A DNA stretch of 64,000 bases from Streptomyces ardesiacus (GTDB lineage: Bacteria > Actinomycetota > Actinomycetes > Streptomycetales > Streptomycetaceae), in assembly GCF_003112575.1 (NCBI RefSeq), contig NZ_BEWC01000005.1, positions 310,001 through 374,000 of the forward strand, written 5' to 3'. The notes under the pieces are model-generated. The model was not told where the DNA came from. It ran no database searches and saw nothing but the letters and a program-made list of their open reading frames with translations. The position numbers were made by a program, and so were the translations under genes. This document shows positions 16,904-24,966 of this stretch, piece by piece (the first letter of the stretch is position 1; every line of letters begins with the position of its first letter).

Positions 16904-18268
16904 TCAGGCCGCCTCGAGCCGGGGCTCCGGTCGCGGCGGCGCCGCCGCGGTCGCCGGTTCCCACCCCCTCGTGGTCCGTACGTAGCCGTGGACCACCGAG
17001 GCCATCGACAGCAGCAGGAGCGGCCCGAAGACCCACGGGTGCCGGGCCATCTCCAGCGGCAGGAAGCGGGTCGACGCCAGGATCGCGGCGAACACCAGCG
17101 CCCCGTGGGCCACCAGCAGGGTCCCCGCTCGGTCCCAGCCGCGGTCCAGCGCGCGCAGCCCCGCCTCGACGGTGACCGCGAAGACCACGCCGGCGACGAG
17201 GTCGATGGCGTAGTGGTAGCCGAAGCCCAGCGTCGCGGTGAGCGTGGCCACCAGCCAGAACGTCCCCGCCCAGCGCAGGAGGCGCGGTCCCGTGCGGGAG
17301 TGGATGAAGATGACGGTGGCCCACGCCGTGTGCAGGCTGGGCATGCAGTTGCGGGGGGTGACCCCGTCGTACGTGAACGGCTGCGGCGCGGAGACCGGCG
17401 GCAGCGTGTGCGGCCACAGGTTGGCGATCGCCCACTCCTCGCCGCCGGTGCCGAAGGCGCCGGTGCCGTAGGCGAAGACCGGCCCGACCACCGGGAAGAT
17501 CATGTAGATGCCCGGGCCGAGCAGACCTATCAACAGGAAGGTGCGGACCAGGTGGTGGCGCGGGAACCGGCGCTCGGCGGCCACCTTGCGCAGCTGGTAG
17601 AGCGCCACGACGACCGCGGCCACCGCGAGTTGGACGTAGACCCAGTCCAGCAGGTGCTCACCGACCGGACCCGTGGCCTCGACGGCCCGTCCCACGAGCC
17701 AGGACGGGTTGCCCAGCGCGTGGTCGGCGGTCGCGACGTACGGGTCGAGGACGTCCGGGCGGGTCTTGGAGGTGATCAGCAGCCAGGCGTCGCCCGTCTT
17801 GCGGCCGGCCACCAGCAGCAGGCCGAGCCCGACGCCCTTCAGGAGGAGGATCCGCTCCGGGCCGGTGCGCCGGGTCACCGCGACGACCCCGCAGCCCAGG
17901 ACCGCCCACAGCGCGCCGTTGCCGAAGGAGTGGCTGCCGGTGGCGGTGGCGTCCGCCGCCCACCGCACCAGTGCGACGGCGAGGTCGATGCCGACCGCGG
18001 CGGCCGCCGCGACGAACCGTTCCCGCCAGGTCAGGACCACCATCGTGAGCGCCAGACCGGCGTAGAGCAGGGGTCCCGAGGCGGGGGCGAACACCAACTC
18101 CTTGGCCTGGTTGGTCATCGGCCCCGGCAGGCCGTAGCGGCGCGCGGCGATCTCCAGCGCGACGAGGAACGCGAGGGTCGCCACTCCCGCCACGGCCCAG
18201 AGTCTCGCCCGCGCCCGGCGCCCGGGTGTGCGGCGCCCGGGTATTCGCGGTGTTTCCCGTGATGACAT
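16904..18268 (-). CDS. PAP2-family membrane phosphatase/phosphotransferase
   Basis: A 454-aa membrane protein with about ten hydrophobic segments. The catalytic motifs of the inositolphosphotransferase-like PAP2 branch are visible: NCMPSLHTAW (motif 2 His) and GFGYHYAIDLVAG (motif 3 His and Asp). It would act on phospholipid or polyprenyl phosphate head groups at the outer membrane face. The ATG at 18268 begins a short basic N-terminus. Confidence 0.85.
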   Translation of the reverse strand: MSSRETPRIPGRRTPGRRARARLWAVAGVATLAFLVALEIAARRYGLPGPMTNQAKELVFAPASGPLLYAGLALTMVVLTWRERFVAAAAAVGIDLAVALVRWAADATATGSHSFGNGALWAVLGCGVVAVTRRTGPERILLLKGVGLGLLLVAGRKTGDAWLLITSKTRPDVLDPYVATADHALGNPSWLVGRAVEATGPVGEHLLDWVYVQLAVAAVVVALYQLRKVAAERRFPRHHLVRTFLLIGLLGPGIYMIFPVVGPVFAYGTGAFGTGGEEWAIANLWPHTLPPVSAPQPFTYDGVTPRNCMPSLHTAWATVIFIHSRTGPRLLRWAGTFWLVATLTATLGFGYHYAIDLVAGVVFAVTVEAGLRALDRGWDRAGTLLVAHGALVFAAILASTRFLPLEMARHPWVFGPLLLLSMASVVHGYVRTTRGWEPATAAAPPRPEPRLEAA

Positions 18269-18286
18269 GCACAGGAAACTAACGGA

Positions 18287-18907
18287 TCAGGGGCGGAGTT
18301 CCGGCTGCCAGGCGAAGCCGTCGGGGTCGGCGAAGGGGCGGGTGCCGCCGGACACGACGAGGCGGTGGGAGCCGGTGCCCTCGGCGGGCACGCCCGCGAC
18401 CTTGGCGAGGGCGCGGCGCTTGTAGAGCGAGAGCTTGACGGTGCCCGGCCCGGCGGCGAACTCGACGTACTTCCCGCCGAAGCTCTTGCCCACGGTCAGG
18501 CCCTGCTCGACGTAGAACCGCTTGGTGGCCTTGACGTCCTCGACGCCGAGGAGCAGCACGATCTCGTCCACGTCGCGGGTGACCGGGGCGGTGTCCTTCT
18601 TCGCCGAGGTCGCGATCTGCCAGACCGTGCCGTCCGGGGCCCGGACGACTCCGCCGTAGCCCCACAGCGACTTCTCGGCGGGCTTGAGGACGGTGGCGCC
18701 GGCGTCGACGGCGGCGGTGAACAGGGCGTCGACGTTGCCGGGCTGGGCCACCACGAGCGACAGGGTGAAGCCGCGGAAGCCGGTCGTCGGGCTGTCGCAG
18801 GCGCGCAGGCGCACCCGTGACCCGTCGAGTCCGAAGGCGTCGGAGTAGAAGCGGGCGGCGGCCTCGGTGTCGGCCACTTCGAGGGTGACGGCGTCGATGG
18901 AGTTCAT
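18287..18907 (-). CDS. VOC-family (glyoxalase-like) protein
   Basis: A 206-aa protein with two tandem VOC half-domains: residues about 1-105 (SIDAVTLEVADTEAAARFYS to APDGTVWQIATS) and 110-206 (VDEIVLLLGVEDVKATKRFY to PFADPDGFAWQPEL). Such proteins are glyoxalases, dioxygenases or antibiotic-binding proteins; the specific role cannot be read from sequence. The ATG at 18907 gives a full first domain. Stand-alone gene. Confidence 0.87.
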   Translation of the reverse strand: MNSIDAVTLEVADTEAAARFYSDAFGLDGSRVRLRACDSPTTGFRGFTLSLVVAQPGNVDALFTAAVDAGATVLKPAEKSLWGYGGVVRAPDGTVWQIATSAKKDTAPVTRDVDEIVLLLGVEDVKATKRFYVEQGLTVGKSFGGKYVEFAAGPGTVKLSLYKRRALAKVAGVPAEGTGSHRLVVSGGTRPFADPDGFAWQPELRP

Positions 18908-19037
18908 GCCCTCGACGGTAGGAGCGGGCGGGCCCGCGGTGCTTCTCGAAAACTGACGGACCGCCCCGCCCTGCCCATATGCCCGGGCGCCAGGCAGACT
19001 CTGCCCCAAAGGCACGACCACGGAGGATGACCCACAC

Positions 19038-19622
19038 ATGATCACGCTCACCAAGGAAGGCGGCCCCGCGGACCTGGACGGGGTGACACACCTGTCCATC
19101 GGCGTCTCCTGGGACCCCACCGCCGGCAGCAGCGGCGGAGTGCTCGGCAAGCTGCGGCGCAAGCAGGGCACCGACCTCGACCTGATCGCCGTCGCCATGC
19201 AGGGCGGCGACCCGGTGCGGCTGGCCGGACTCGACTCGCTCGACCCCATGGGCAACGGTTCGCTGCTGCACAGCGGCGACAACCAGACCGGCCACGGGGA
19301 CGGTGACGACGAGACGGTGACCGTCGAGTTCGCGCGGCTCCCGAGCGCCATCACGTCGATCGTGTTCGTCGCCGCCGCGTACAAGAAGGGCAGCTCCTTC
19401 CAGAAGGCGCGCAACATCAGCTTCAAGGTCTACGACGCGACCGGCGGCAGCTCGGAGCAGGTCGCCGACATCTGGCCCAGCCTGCTCACCCAGGACAACG
19501 GCTGCGCCGTCGCCAAGGCCGTGCGGGTCGGCGGCTCCTGGAAGCTGGAGGTCGTCAACGAGACGGGCAAGATCAAGCAGGGCGACGAACACGCCCTGAT
19601 GCGCTTCGCGGTCAGCAAGTAG
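19038..19622 (+). CDS. TerD-family tellurium/stress protein
   Basis: A 194-aa TerD-domain protein, a calcium-binding beta-sandwich family. The signatures are visible: SIGVSWDP, DLDLIAVAMQ, SGDNQTGHGDGDDE (Asp-rich Ca2+ loop), ITSIVFVAAAY and GDEHALMRFAV. Length is standard. Streptomyces carry many TerD paralogues linked to stress and development. A cold-shock gene follows after 329 bp. Confidence 0.93.
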   Translation: MITLTKEGGPADLDGVTHLSIGVSWDPTAGSSGGVLGKLRRKQGTDLDLIAVAMQGGDPVRLAGLDSLDPMGNGSLLHSGDNQTGHGDGDDETVTVEFARLPSAITSIVFVAAAYKKGSSFQKARNISFKVYDATGGSSEQVADIWPSLLTQDNGCAVAKAVRVGGSWKLEVVNETGKIKQGDEHALMRFAVSK

Positions 19623-19834
19623 CAGCCCGCCGAGACGACGCCGGCGCCCGTCCGCGCACCGTCGTGCGCCCGCGGCCGCCCGACGTGTCCTTCGTCTCGT
19701 ACGGCGGTGTCCGCACCCCCGCGCGCCCCGGAATCCGCCGCGCAGGCGGGAAAACCGGCCCCTCGTCCGGGGAATATTCCCGGGCGGCCGTCCGGGCCGG
19801 GATTATCGCCGGCACCCGCCCGATCACGGCGTGC

Positions 19835-19840
19835 TACTGT
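19835..19840 (+). promoter_or_regulatory. candidate -10 of the cold-shock gene promoter
   Basis: TACTGT at 19835-19840 fits a vegetative -10 hexamer; no strong -35 is seen. A start near 19847 would give a leader of about 105 nt before the cold-shock ATG, as is usual for csp mRNAs. The leader contains TTGCAGTTGTGGTTGC, GC-poor by local standards. The rest of 19623-19834 shows nothing else clear. Confidence 0.35.
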
Positions 19841-19951
19841 CGAGGGAAGTTGCAGTTGTGGTTGCCTGAAGGTTTTGTCCGACGGGGTGATCATCGCGGC
19901 GACCGGAGTGCACACAGGGTGAACTCCGAGCACCGTACCGAAGGAGAAAAC

Positions 19952-20158
19952 ATGGCTTCCGGCACCGTGAAGTGGTTCAACGCCGAAAAGGGCTTCGGCT
20001 TCATCGAGCAGGACGGCGGCGGCCCCGACGTCTTCGCCCACTACTCGAACATCAACGCCCAGGGCTTCCGCGAGCTGCTCGAGGGTCAGAAGGTGACCTT
20101 CGACATCGCGCAGGGCCAGAAGGGCCCGACGGCCGAGAACATCACCCCCTCGGCCTGA
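19952..20158 (+). CDS. cold-shock protein, CspA family
   Basis: A 68-aa single cold-shock domain, an RNA/DNA chaperone. RNP1 (KGFGFIE) and RNP2 (DVFAHYS) are intact and the N-terminus MASGTVKWFNAEKGFGF is canonical. The ATG at 19952 has AAGGAG upstream. It is followed by a strong hairpin and then a DEAD-box helicase, a pairing consistent with a cold-response RNA module. Confidence 0.97.
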   Translation: MASGTVKWFNAEKGFGFIEQDGGGPDVFAHYSNINAQGFRELLEGQKVTFDIAQGQKGPTAENITPSA

Positions 20159-20178
20159 CGCCCTCGCGCACACTCCGC

Positions 20179-20214
20179 AGCTGGGGCCCGCACCTTGGGG
20201 TGCGGGCCCCAGCT
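20179..20214 (+). terminator. 16-bp perfect hairpin after csp
   Basis: The stem AGCTGGGGCCCGCACC pairs perfectly with its complement across a TTGG loop, 20 bp after the cold-shock stop. It lacks a T tract but is among the strongest hairpins in the window and should end or attenuate csp transcription before the helicase. Confidence 0.75.
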
Positions 20215-20399
20215 CGCGACGTTTCCGGGCGCACGGCGCCCCGCGGGGCACGGTTTCCGCCCCGCACATTCGCTTTCACCGCGTTTCCCGCGTTTCCCGC
20301 ATTCACCCATTCTCCCGGTCCGATCGGCCCTCCGCGCCGAAATCGACCGGGCCGGCTCGTTCTTGCGATTCCCTGCGCCGCTCGTCCGCTGCGGGTCTC

Positions 20400-20422
20400 C
20401 CTCGATACGTGCCGTATCGAGG
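20400..20422 (+). promoter_or_regulatory. Shine-Dalgarno-sequestering hairpin before the helicase
   Basis: Perfect 10-bp arms CCTCGATACG and CGTATCGAGG enclose a 3-nt loop (TGC). The right arm ends in GAGG, part of the GAGGAAGG ribosome-binding site of the helicase at 20433. In RNA the hairpin would mask the site, so translation could depend on temperature or helicase activity. A DNA operator is the alternative. Confidence 0.55.
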
Positions 20423-20432
20423 AAGGTTCCCC

Positions 20433-22019
20433 ATGAACCGCACACGCACCCACGACCGTCGGCGCTCCGGCGACGGCCCCCGGCGCTCCCGCTCGGCCGG
20501 CCGCTCCCCCGCCTCCGGCCGCCGTCCGGCCGCCGCGCCCCAGGGCGGCGAGTTCGCCCTGCCCAAGACCGTCACCCCGGCGCTGCCCGCCGTCGGGACC
20601 TTCGCCGAACTCGACCTGCCCGCCCGCATGCTGGCCGCCCTCAACGACCAGGGCGTGACCGAGCCGTTCCCGATCCAGGCGGCGACCCTGCCGAACTCCC
20701 TGGCCGGACGGGACGTGCTCGGCCGCGGACGCACCGGCTCGGGCAAGACGCTCGCGTTCGGCCTGGCCCTGCTGGCCCGCACGGCCGGCCGGCGCGCCGA
20801 GCCGCGGCGTCCGCTCGCCCTGGTCCTCGTGCCCACCCGCGAGCTGGCCCAGCAGGTCACGGACGCGCTCACGCCGTACGCCCGTGCCGTGGGCCTCAGG
20901 TCGGCCACCGTCGTCGGCGGCATGTCGATCGGCCGGCAGGCCGGGGCGCTGCGCTCCGGCGCGGAGGTCGTCGTCGCCACGCCCGGACGGCTCAAGGACC
21001 TCATCGACCGCGGCGACTGCGCCCTCGGCGACGTCACGATCACGGTCCTGGACGAGGCCGACCAGATGACCGACATGGGCTTCATGCCGCAGGTCACGGC
21101 GCTGCTCGACCAGGTCGCGCCGGACGGGCAGCGGATGCTGTTCTCGGCCACCCTGGACCGCAACGTCGACAAGCTGGTCCGCCGCTACCTGACCGACCCG
21201 GTGGTGCACTCCGTCGACCCGTCGGCCGGTGCCGTCACCACGATGGAGCACCACGTGCTGCACGTGCGGGACGAGGACAAGCAGCGCACCACCGTCGAGA
21301 TCGCCGCGCGCGACGGCCGGGTCATCATGTTCCTGGACACCAAGCACCGGGTGGACCGGCTGGTGAAGCAGTTGCTGAAGAGCGGCGTGCGCGCGGCCGG
21401 CCTGCACGGCGGCAAGTCCCAGCCGCAGCGCACCCGGACGCTGGCCCAGTTCAAGGACGGGCAGGTGACGGCGCTGGTGGCGACGAACGTCGCGGCCCGC
21501 GGCATCCACGTCGACAACCTCGACCTGGTCGTCAACGTGGACCCGCCCGGCGACCACAAGGACTACCTGCACCGGGGCGGCCGCACCGCGCGGGCCGGCG
21601 AGTCCGGCAGTGTCGTCACGCTGGTGACGCCGGACCAACGGCGCGACATGACGCGGCTGATGGCCTCGGCCGGGATCACCCCGCAGGTCACCCCGGTCGC
21701 CTCGGGCGAGGCGGAGCTGGCCCGCATCACCGGTGCGCAGGCCCCCTCCGGAGTCCCCGTCGTCATCGCCGCACCGGTGGTGGAGCGGCCCCGCCGTGCC
21801 GCCTCCGGCGCGGGCTCCTCGTCCCGCGGGCGCCGGGGCCGTTCCTCGGGACGCGGCGGCGGGCAGGGGACCGGCGCGTCCGGCGGGTCCAACCGCACCG
21901 GTGCCGCCCAGTCCCGCACCGGTCAGTCCCGCACCGGCCAGGGGCGCCCCGCCGGCGAAGCCCCGCGCCGCAGGCCGCGCCGCCAGTCCGCCGGCGGCTC
22001 GACCGGCTCGGCGGCCTAG
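20433..22019 (+). CDS. DEAD-box RNA helicase
   Basis: A 528-aa ATP-dependent RNA helicase. The core runs from about residue 50 to 400: Q motif region (FPIQAATLP), GRTGSGKT (motif I), PTRELAQ (Ia), TPGRL (Ib), LDEADQM (II), SATLDRN (III), TNVAARGIH (V) and HRGGRTARAG (VI). The last 120 residues are a basic Arg/Gly/Ser-rich tail for RNA binding (SRGRRGRSSGRGGG). The ATG at 20433 is chosen over a GTG at 20409 that lies in the upstream hairpin. It follows the cold-shock gene, as expected for an RNA-remodelling pair. Confidence 0.95.
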   Translation: MNRTRTHDRRRSGDGPRRSRSAGRSPASGRRPAAAPQGGEFALPKTVTPALPAVGTFAELDLPARMLAALNDQGVTEPFPIQAATLPNSLAGRDVLGRGRTGSGKTLAFGLALLARTAGRRAEPRRPLALVLVPTRELAQQVTDALTPYARAVGLRSATVVGGMSIGRQAGALRSGAEVVVATPGRLKDLIDRGDCALGDVTITVLDEADQMTDMGFMPQVTALLDQVAPDGQRMLFSATLDRNVDKLVRRYLTDPVVHSVDPSAGAVTTMEHHVLHVRDEDKQRTTVEIAARDGRVIMFLDTKHRVDRLVKQLLKSGVRAAGLHGGKSQPQRTRTLAQFKDGQVTALVATNVAARGIHVDNLDLVVNVDPPGDHKDYLHRGGRTARAGESGSVVTLVTPDQRRDMTRLMASAGITPQVTPVASGEAELARITGAQAPSGVPVVIAAPVVERPRRAASGAGSSSRGRRGRSSGRGGGQGTGASGGSNRTGAAQSRTGQSRTGQGRPAGEAPRRRPRRQSAGGSTGSAA

Positions 22020-22081
22020 GACACTCCTGGCACGTCCCCGGGAACGGATCCCGTCCGTTCCCTTCCCCCTGTGGAGGCATC

Positions 22082-22408
22082 ATGCGCTGTGTCATCGCCC
22101 GGTACCCGTTCGACCTCACCAAGAGCGGGGTGCTGGACTCGATGAAGGGCGTCACGCCCGAGCCCGTCACCGGTGAGTCCGTGACGATCGGCCGCCGCCG
22201 CTACCCCGTCAAGCAGGTCGGCGAGGTCGTCACCCGCCAGGACCGGCGCGACTTCTCCGGCGCCGAGGTGACCCGGGCGATGACCCGCCTCGGCTTCACC
22301 TGCCACCCCGCCCCCGGCGCCGAGCCCGCGGCGCCGGCGCCCGCCGCCACGGCCGTCGAGACGGCGTCCGCGCTGCTCGGCGGCACCACCGCGCCCCGGG
22401 AACTCTGA
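22082..22408 (+). CDS. small conserved protein downstream of the DEAD-box helicase
   Basis: A 108-aa protein I cannot assign to a named family. The first 75 residues look folded (CVIARYPFDLTKSGVLDSMK, VTIGRRRYPVKQVGEVVTRQ, DRRDFSGAEVTRAMTRLGF) and the rest is an Ala/Pro tail. I recall similar genes after helicases in other Streptomyces. The ATG at 22082 follows GTGGAGG. It probably shares the helicase transcript, and ends 2 bp from the convergent DUF952 gene. Confidence 0.75.
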   Translation: MRCVIARYPFDLTKSGVLDSMKGVTPEPVTGESVTIGRRRYPVKQVGEVVTRQDRRDFSGAEVTRAMTRLGFTCHPAPGAEPAAPAPAATAVETASALLGGTTAPREL

Positions 22409-22410
22409 GG

Positions 22411-22764
22411 TCACAGCAGCCGCGTGGCCCGGCCCCCGTCGTCCCAGCGGACCTCCAGCACCCGCTGGACCGCCTCGCGGTCGACGGGGCCGTACACGTG
22501 CGGGAACAGCGTCCCGGCGGCGACGCCGGGCGGCGGAGCGGGGTCCGGCGCCTCCCACACGCACCGCGCGGTGAGCCGGTCTTCGTCCAGCAGCAGCGCG
22601 ACCAGGGGCCTGGGCGCGCCGCGGTAGTAGGCGTTGACGACGGCGAGGGTGGCCGCCTCGTCGGGCGAGCAGTGGACGAAGCCGTCCGTGGCGAGGGAGG
22701 CGGGCGCGTACGGCCGGTCCGGGCCGGCGTTCCACTCGGCGAGCGGGACCACGTGGTAGATCAT
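22411..22764 (-). CDS. DUF952 protein
   Basis: A 117-aa cytoplasmic protein of the DUF952 family: MIYHVVPLAEW at the start, DGFVHCSPDE, then LLLDEDRLTARCVWE and FPHVYGPVDREAV. Family function is unsettled; the fold is like that of some glutathione transferase-associated proteins. Its ATG overlaps the stop of the upstream membrane protein gene by 4 bp, so it is the last gene of the sigma-factor run. Confidence 0.88.
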   Translation of the reverse strand: MIYHVVPLAEWNAGPDRPYAPASLATDGFVHCSPDEAATLAVVNAYYRGAPRPLVALLLDEDRLTARCVWEAPDPAPPPGVAAGTLFPHVYGPVDREAVQRVLEVRWDDGGRATRLL

Positions 22765-23270
22765 CGGCCCGTTGTAGCAGCCGGGCCGTCCTGGGGCACG
22801 AGGTCGCGCTCCGGGGACGCCGGTTCCACGGTCCGGGGCGCGCTCGACGGTGTCCGCCGGGCGGGCGGGTCGCTCGGCTCGGCCGGGGGCGCGGAGGGCG
22901 ACGGGGTGGCGGCGGCCGAGCCGGGGGCCTCGGTCGGCAGTGCCGGGCCCGGGTCGGTCGAGCGGGTCGAGTCGCGGGACGGTGCCGGGCTCGGTGTGGC
23001 CTCCGGCGTGGGCCGCGCGGGGGCCGGGGCCAGCGGCGGCGCCGGGTGCGCGGGCGGGGCGGGGGAGGCCCCGTGCAGCGGGAGCACGATGAGGGCGGCG
23101 GCGGCAGCGGTCGCCGCGGCACCGGCGGCGGCACGCAGCAGGCGCCGTCGGGACGCCGCCCGGCGGATCGCCTCGTAGCGGCCCGGGGGCGGGCCCAGGA
23201 AGCCGGCGTCCGGGCGCAGGACGACCAGCAGCGGATCGTCGCCGTCCGGCCCGAACCCCGGCTCGTCCAT
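22761..23270 (-). CDS. Pro-rich single-span protein, candidate sigma-factor partner
   Basis: A 169-aa protein. The ATG at 23270 is preferred (GAGG 5 bp before) to a TTG at 23294 that would overlap the sigma gene. A short cytoplasmic part (EAIRRAASRRRLLR) leads to one membrane helix (AAAGAAATAAAAALIVLPL) and about 100 residues of Pro/Ala/Ser/Thr-rich exported tail. Position directly after an ECF-like sigma gene suggests an anti-sigma or sensor role, but there is no zinc-binding anti-sigma motif. Confidence 0.7.
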   Translation of the reverse strand: MDEPGFGPDGDDPLLVVLRPDAGFLGPPPGRYEAIRRAASRRRLLRAAAGAAATAAAAALIVLPLHGASPAPPAHPAPPLAPAPARPTPEATPSPAPSRDSTRSTDPGPALPTEAPGSAAATPSPSAPPAEPSDPPARRTPSSAPRTVEPASPERDLVPQDGPAATTGR

Positions 23271-23277
23271 CTCGTCC

Positions 23278-23769
23278 TCAAGGCGTGTGGTCAAGGCTTC
23301 TCCTCAGGTGGACGCGGAGCAGTTCGCGGGCCGCGTGCAGGTCGGCCTTGACGGTTCCTTCCTTGCGTCCGGTCAGCACGGACACCTCCCGGATCGGCAT
23401 GTCGGCGTAGTAGTGGAGCAGGATCGGCACGCGCAGCCGCTCGGGCAGCGACTGGACGAGCAACCGGACCGAGGGGTCGGCCTGTTCGGGGTGCGGGCGC
23501 ACCGCCACCTCCGCGGTGACCCGGCGCACGGCCCGGCGCTCGCGCTCCAGTTTGCGCCAGTGGTCCCGGACGAGATTGGCGGCGGTGACGTAGAGGAAAC
23601 CGCGCGGCTCCTCCACGGACGTCCAGCGGGCCCAGAGCCGGGTGAACGCCTCCGAGGCGATCTCGTGGGCCGTCTCGTCGTCGTCGACGAGACGGCGGCA
23701 CCAGCCGGCGAGGCGCGGATACAGGGCGGCGAACAGCTCGGACGCCGCCCTGTCACGGGACCGTTTCAA
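23278..23769 (-). CDS. ECF-type RNA polymerase sigma factor
   Basis: A 163-aa sigma-70 family protein with region 2 (ALYPRLAGWCRRLVDDDETA to NLVRDHWRKLERER) and region 4 (LVQSLPERLRVPILLHYYAD, IREVSVLTGRKEGTVKADLH). It starts with TTG at 23769, with GGAG 4 bp upstream; no in-frame ATG is better placed. It would direct transcription of a small regulon, probably including its neighbours. It precedes the Pro-rich membrane protein by 7 bp and follows the sortase gene by 61 bp. Confidence 0.85.
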   Translation of the reverse strand: MKRSRDRAASELFAALYPRLAGWCRRLVDDDETAHEIASEAFTRLWARWTSVEEPRGFLYVTAANLVRDHWRKLERERRAVRRVTAEVAVRPHPEQADPSVRLLVQSLPERLRVPILLHYYADMPIREVSVLTGRKEGTVKADLHAARELLRVHLRRSLDHTP

Positions 23770-23830
23770 CGCTCTCCATCGTCGTGGGGGTGTGCGGCGC
23801 GGGCAGGGCTCCGCGCGCCTCGGGGTGGCG

Positions 23831-24457
23831 CTACGCGCCCTTGGTGGTGCTCAGTTCGGCGAAGACGATCACGTTGTCCCGGTACTCCTCGCCGTCGCGC
23901 GGGCCGCCGCAGGTGATGAGCCGCAACTCCGGCCCCGCCACGTCCCCGTAGACGTCGTCGGTGGGGAAGTCGGCCTTCGCCACCGTCCGTACGGCGGTGA
24001 CCGTGAACCCGGCGGACGCGCCGTCGCGCAGGCGGGCCTCGATACGGTCGCCGCGGTGCAGTCGCGCGAGGTGCCGGAAGACCCCGTCGCCGTACCGGCC
24101 CACCGTCACGTGGCCGAGGAGGACCGACGGCCCCACCTGGCCCGGGGTCGGCGAGTGCCGGTACCAGCCGGCGCGGTCGTCGTCCGTGACGGGCGGGACC
24201 TCCACCGTGCCGTCCGACGCCAGCCCGAGGCTCATCACCGGGGTGTCGACCCCGATGGCGGGGATGCGCAGCCCCACCGGAACCGAACGCGCCAGGGGCC
24301 GCACCGACTTCGCGGGTGCCTGCGCGGGCGGTGCCGCGGCCGTCGCGGTCGCCGAGGGGGCGGGAGCGGCGTCGCCGTCCCCCTGACCGCCGCCGCAGCC
24401 GACGAGCAGCGCGGCCAGCGCGGCGGTGGCGAGCGCGTGACCGGGGCGCGGCGTCAT
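23831..24457 (-). CDS. class F sortase with lipoprotein signal
   Basis: A 208-aa sortase. The N-terminus is a lipoprotein-type signal with LLVGC, then a disordered Ala/Pro linker and a sortase barrel from about residue 60 (VGLRIPAIGVDTPVMSLGL). Catalytic residues are in place: His in LLGHVT, Cys in LITCGGP and Arg in EYRDNVIVFA. Class F sortases are actinobacterial and poorly understood. The start overlaps the stop of the upstream exported protein by 4 bp, which makes that protein a candidate substrate. Confidence 0.9.
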   Translation of the reverse strand: MTPRPGHALATAALAALLVGCGGGQGDGDAAPAPSATATAAAPPAQAPAKSVRPLARSVPVGLRIPAIGVDTPVMSLGLASDGTVEVPPVTDDDRAGWYRHSPTPGQVGPSVLLGHVTVGRYGDGVFRHLARLHRGDRIEARLRDGASAGFTVTAVRTVAKADFPTDDVYGDVAGPELRLITCGGPRDGEEYRDNVIVFAELSTTKGA

Positions 24458-24840
24458 GCGCCGGTCGCCGCCCGTCGACGGCGTACGACGAACAGCACCG
24501 CGCCGCCCGCCAGGAGCACCCCGCCGGCGCCCGTGCCGACCAGCGTCCGGTCGGTCCCCGTCGTGTCGGCGGGTCCGGCCACACCGGTGTCGGCCGCGCC
24601 CTCGGGCACGACGGAGACCTGGCCGTCGGCGGGCGCGGCGGCGGGCGCCCGGGTCGGCTCCTCCGCCGGGACGCTGACCGACGGCTCGGGGGTGGCGTCG
24701 GTGGGGGCGACCGTGGGGCTCGGGGTGCTCGCGGCGGGGGCGGCGGGGACCGGGGTGGGGTCGTCGGCGAACGCGGGGGCGGTGCCCGCCAGTACGGCGG
24801 TGCAGGCCAGGGCCACGGCACTGAGGATGGTTCGGCGCAT
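24454..24840 (-). CDS. exported, C-terminally anchored protein (candidate sortase F substrate)
   Basis: A 128-aa protein: signal peptide (RRTILSAVALACTAVLAG, cleaved near AFADD), 60 residues rich in Pro/Ala/Thr, then GAADTGVAGP, a hydrophobic helix (GAGGVLLAGGAVLFVV) and RRRR. That is the layout of a sorting signal, but no exact LPxTG is present; ADTG or VGTG near the helix may stand in. The ATG at 24840 has GAGAGCGACC before it. Co-translated with the class F sortase. Confidence 0.75.
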   Translation of the reverse strand: MRRTILSAVALACTAVLAGTAPAFADDPTPVPAAPAASTPSPTVAPTDATPEPSVSVPAEEPTRAPAAAPADGQVSVVPEGAADTGVAGPADTTGTDRTLVGTGAGGVLLAGGAVLFVVRRRRAATGA

Positions 24841-24966
24841 GGGGTCGCTCTCTCTCGTCGTCGGCGCGTCGGCGCACCGCGTGGGTGCGGGACGGATCGG
24901 ACGGAGAGACGAGGCGCGCACGGCGCGGGTTGCAAAGAAACGGCAAAGTCGCCGTCGCCGGTGCCG

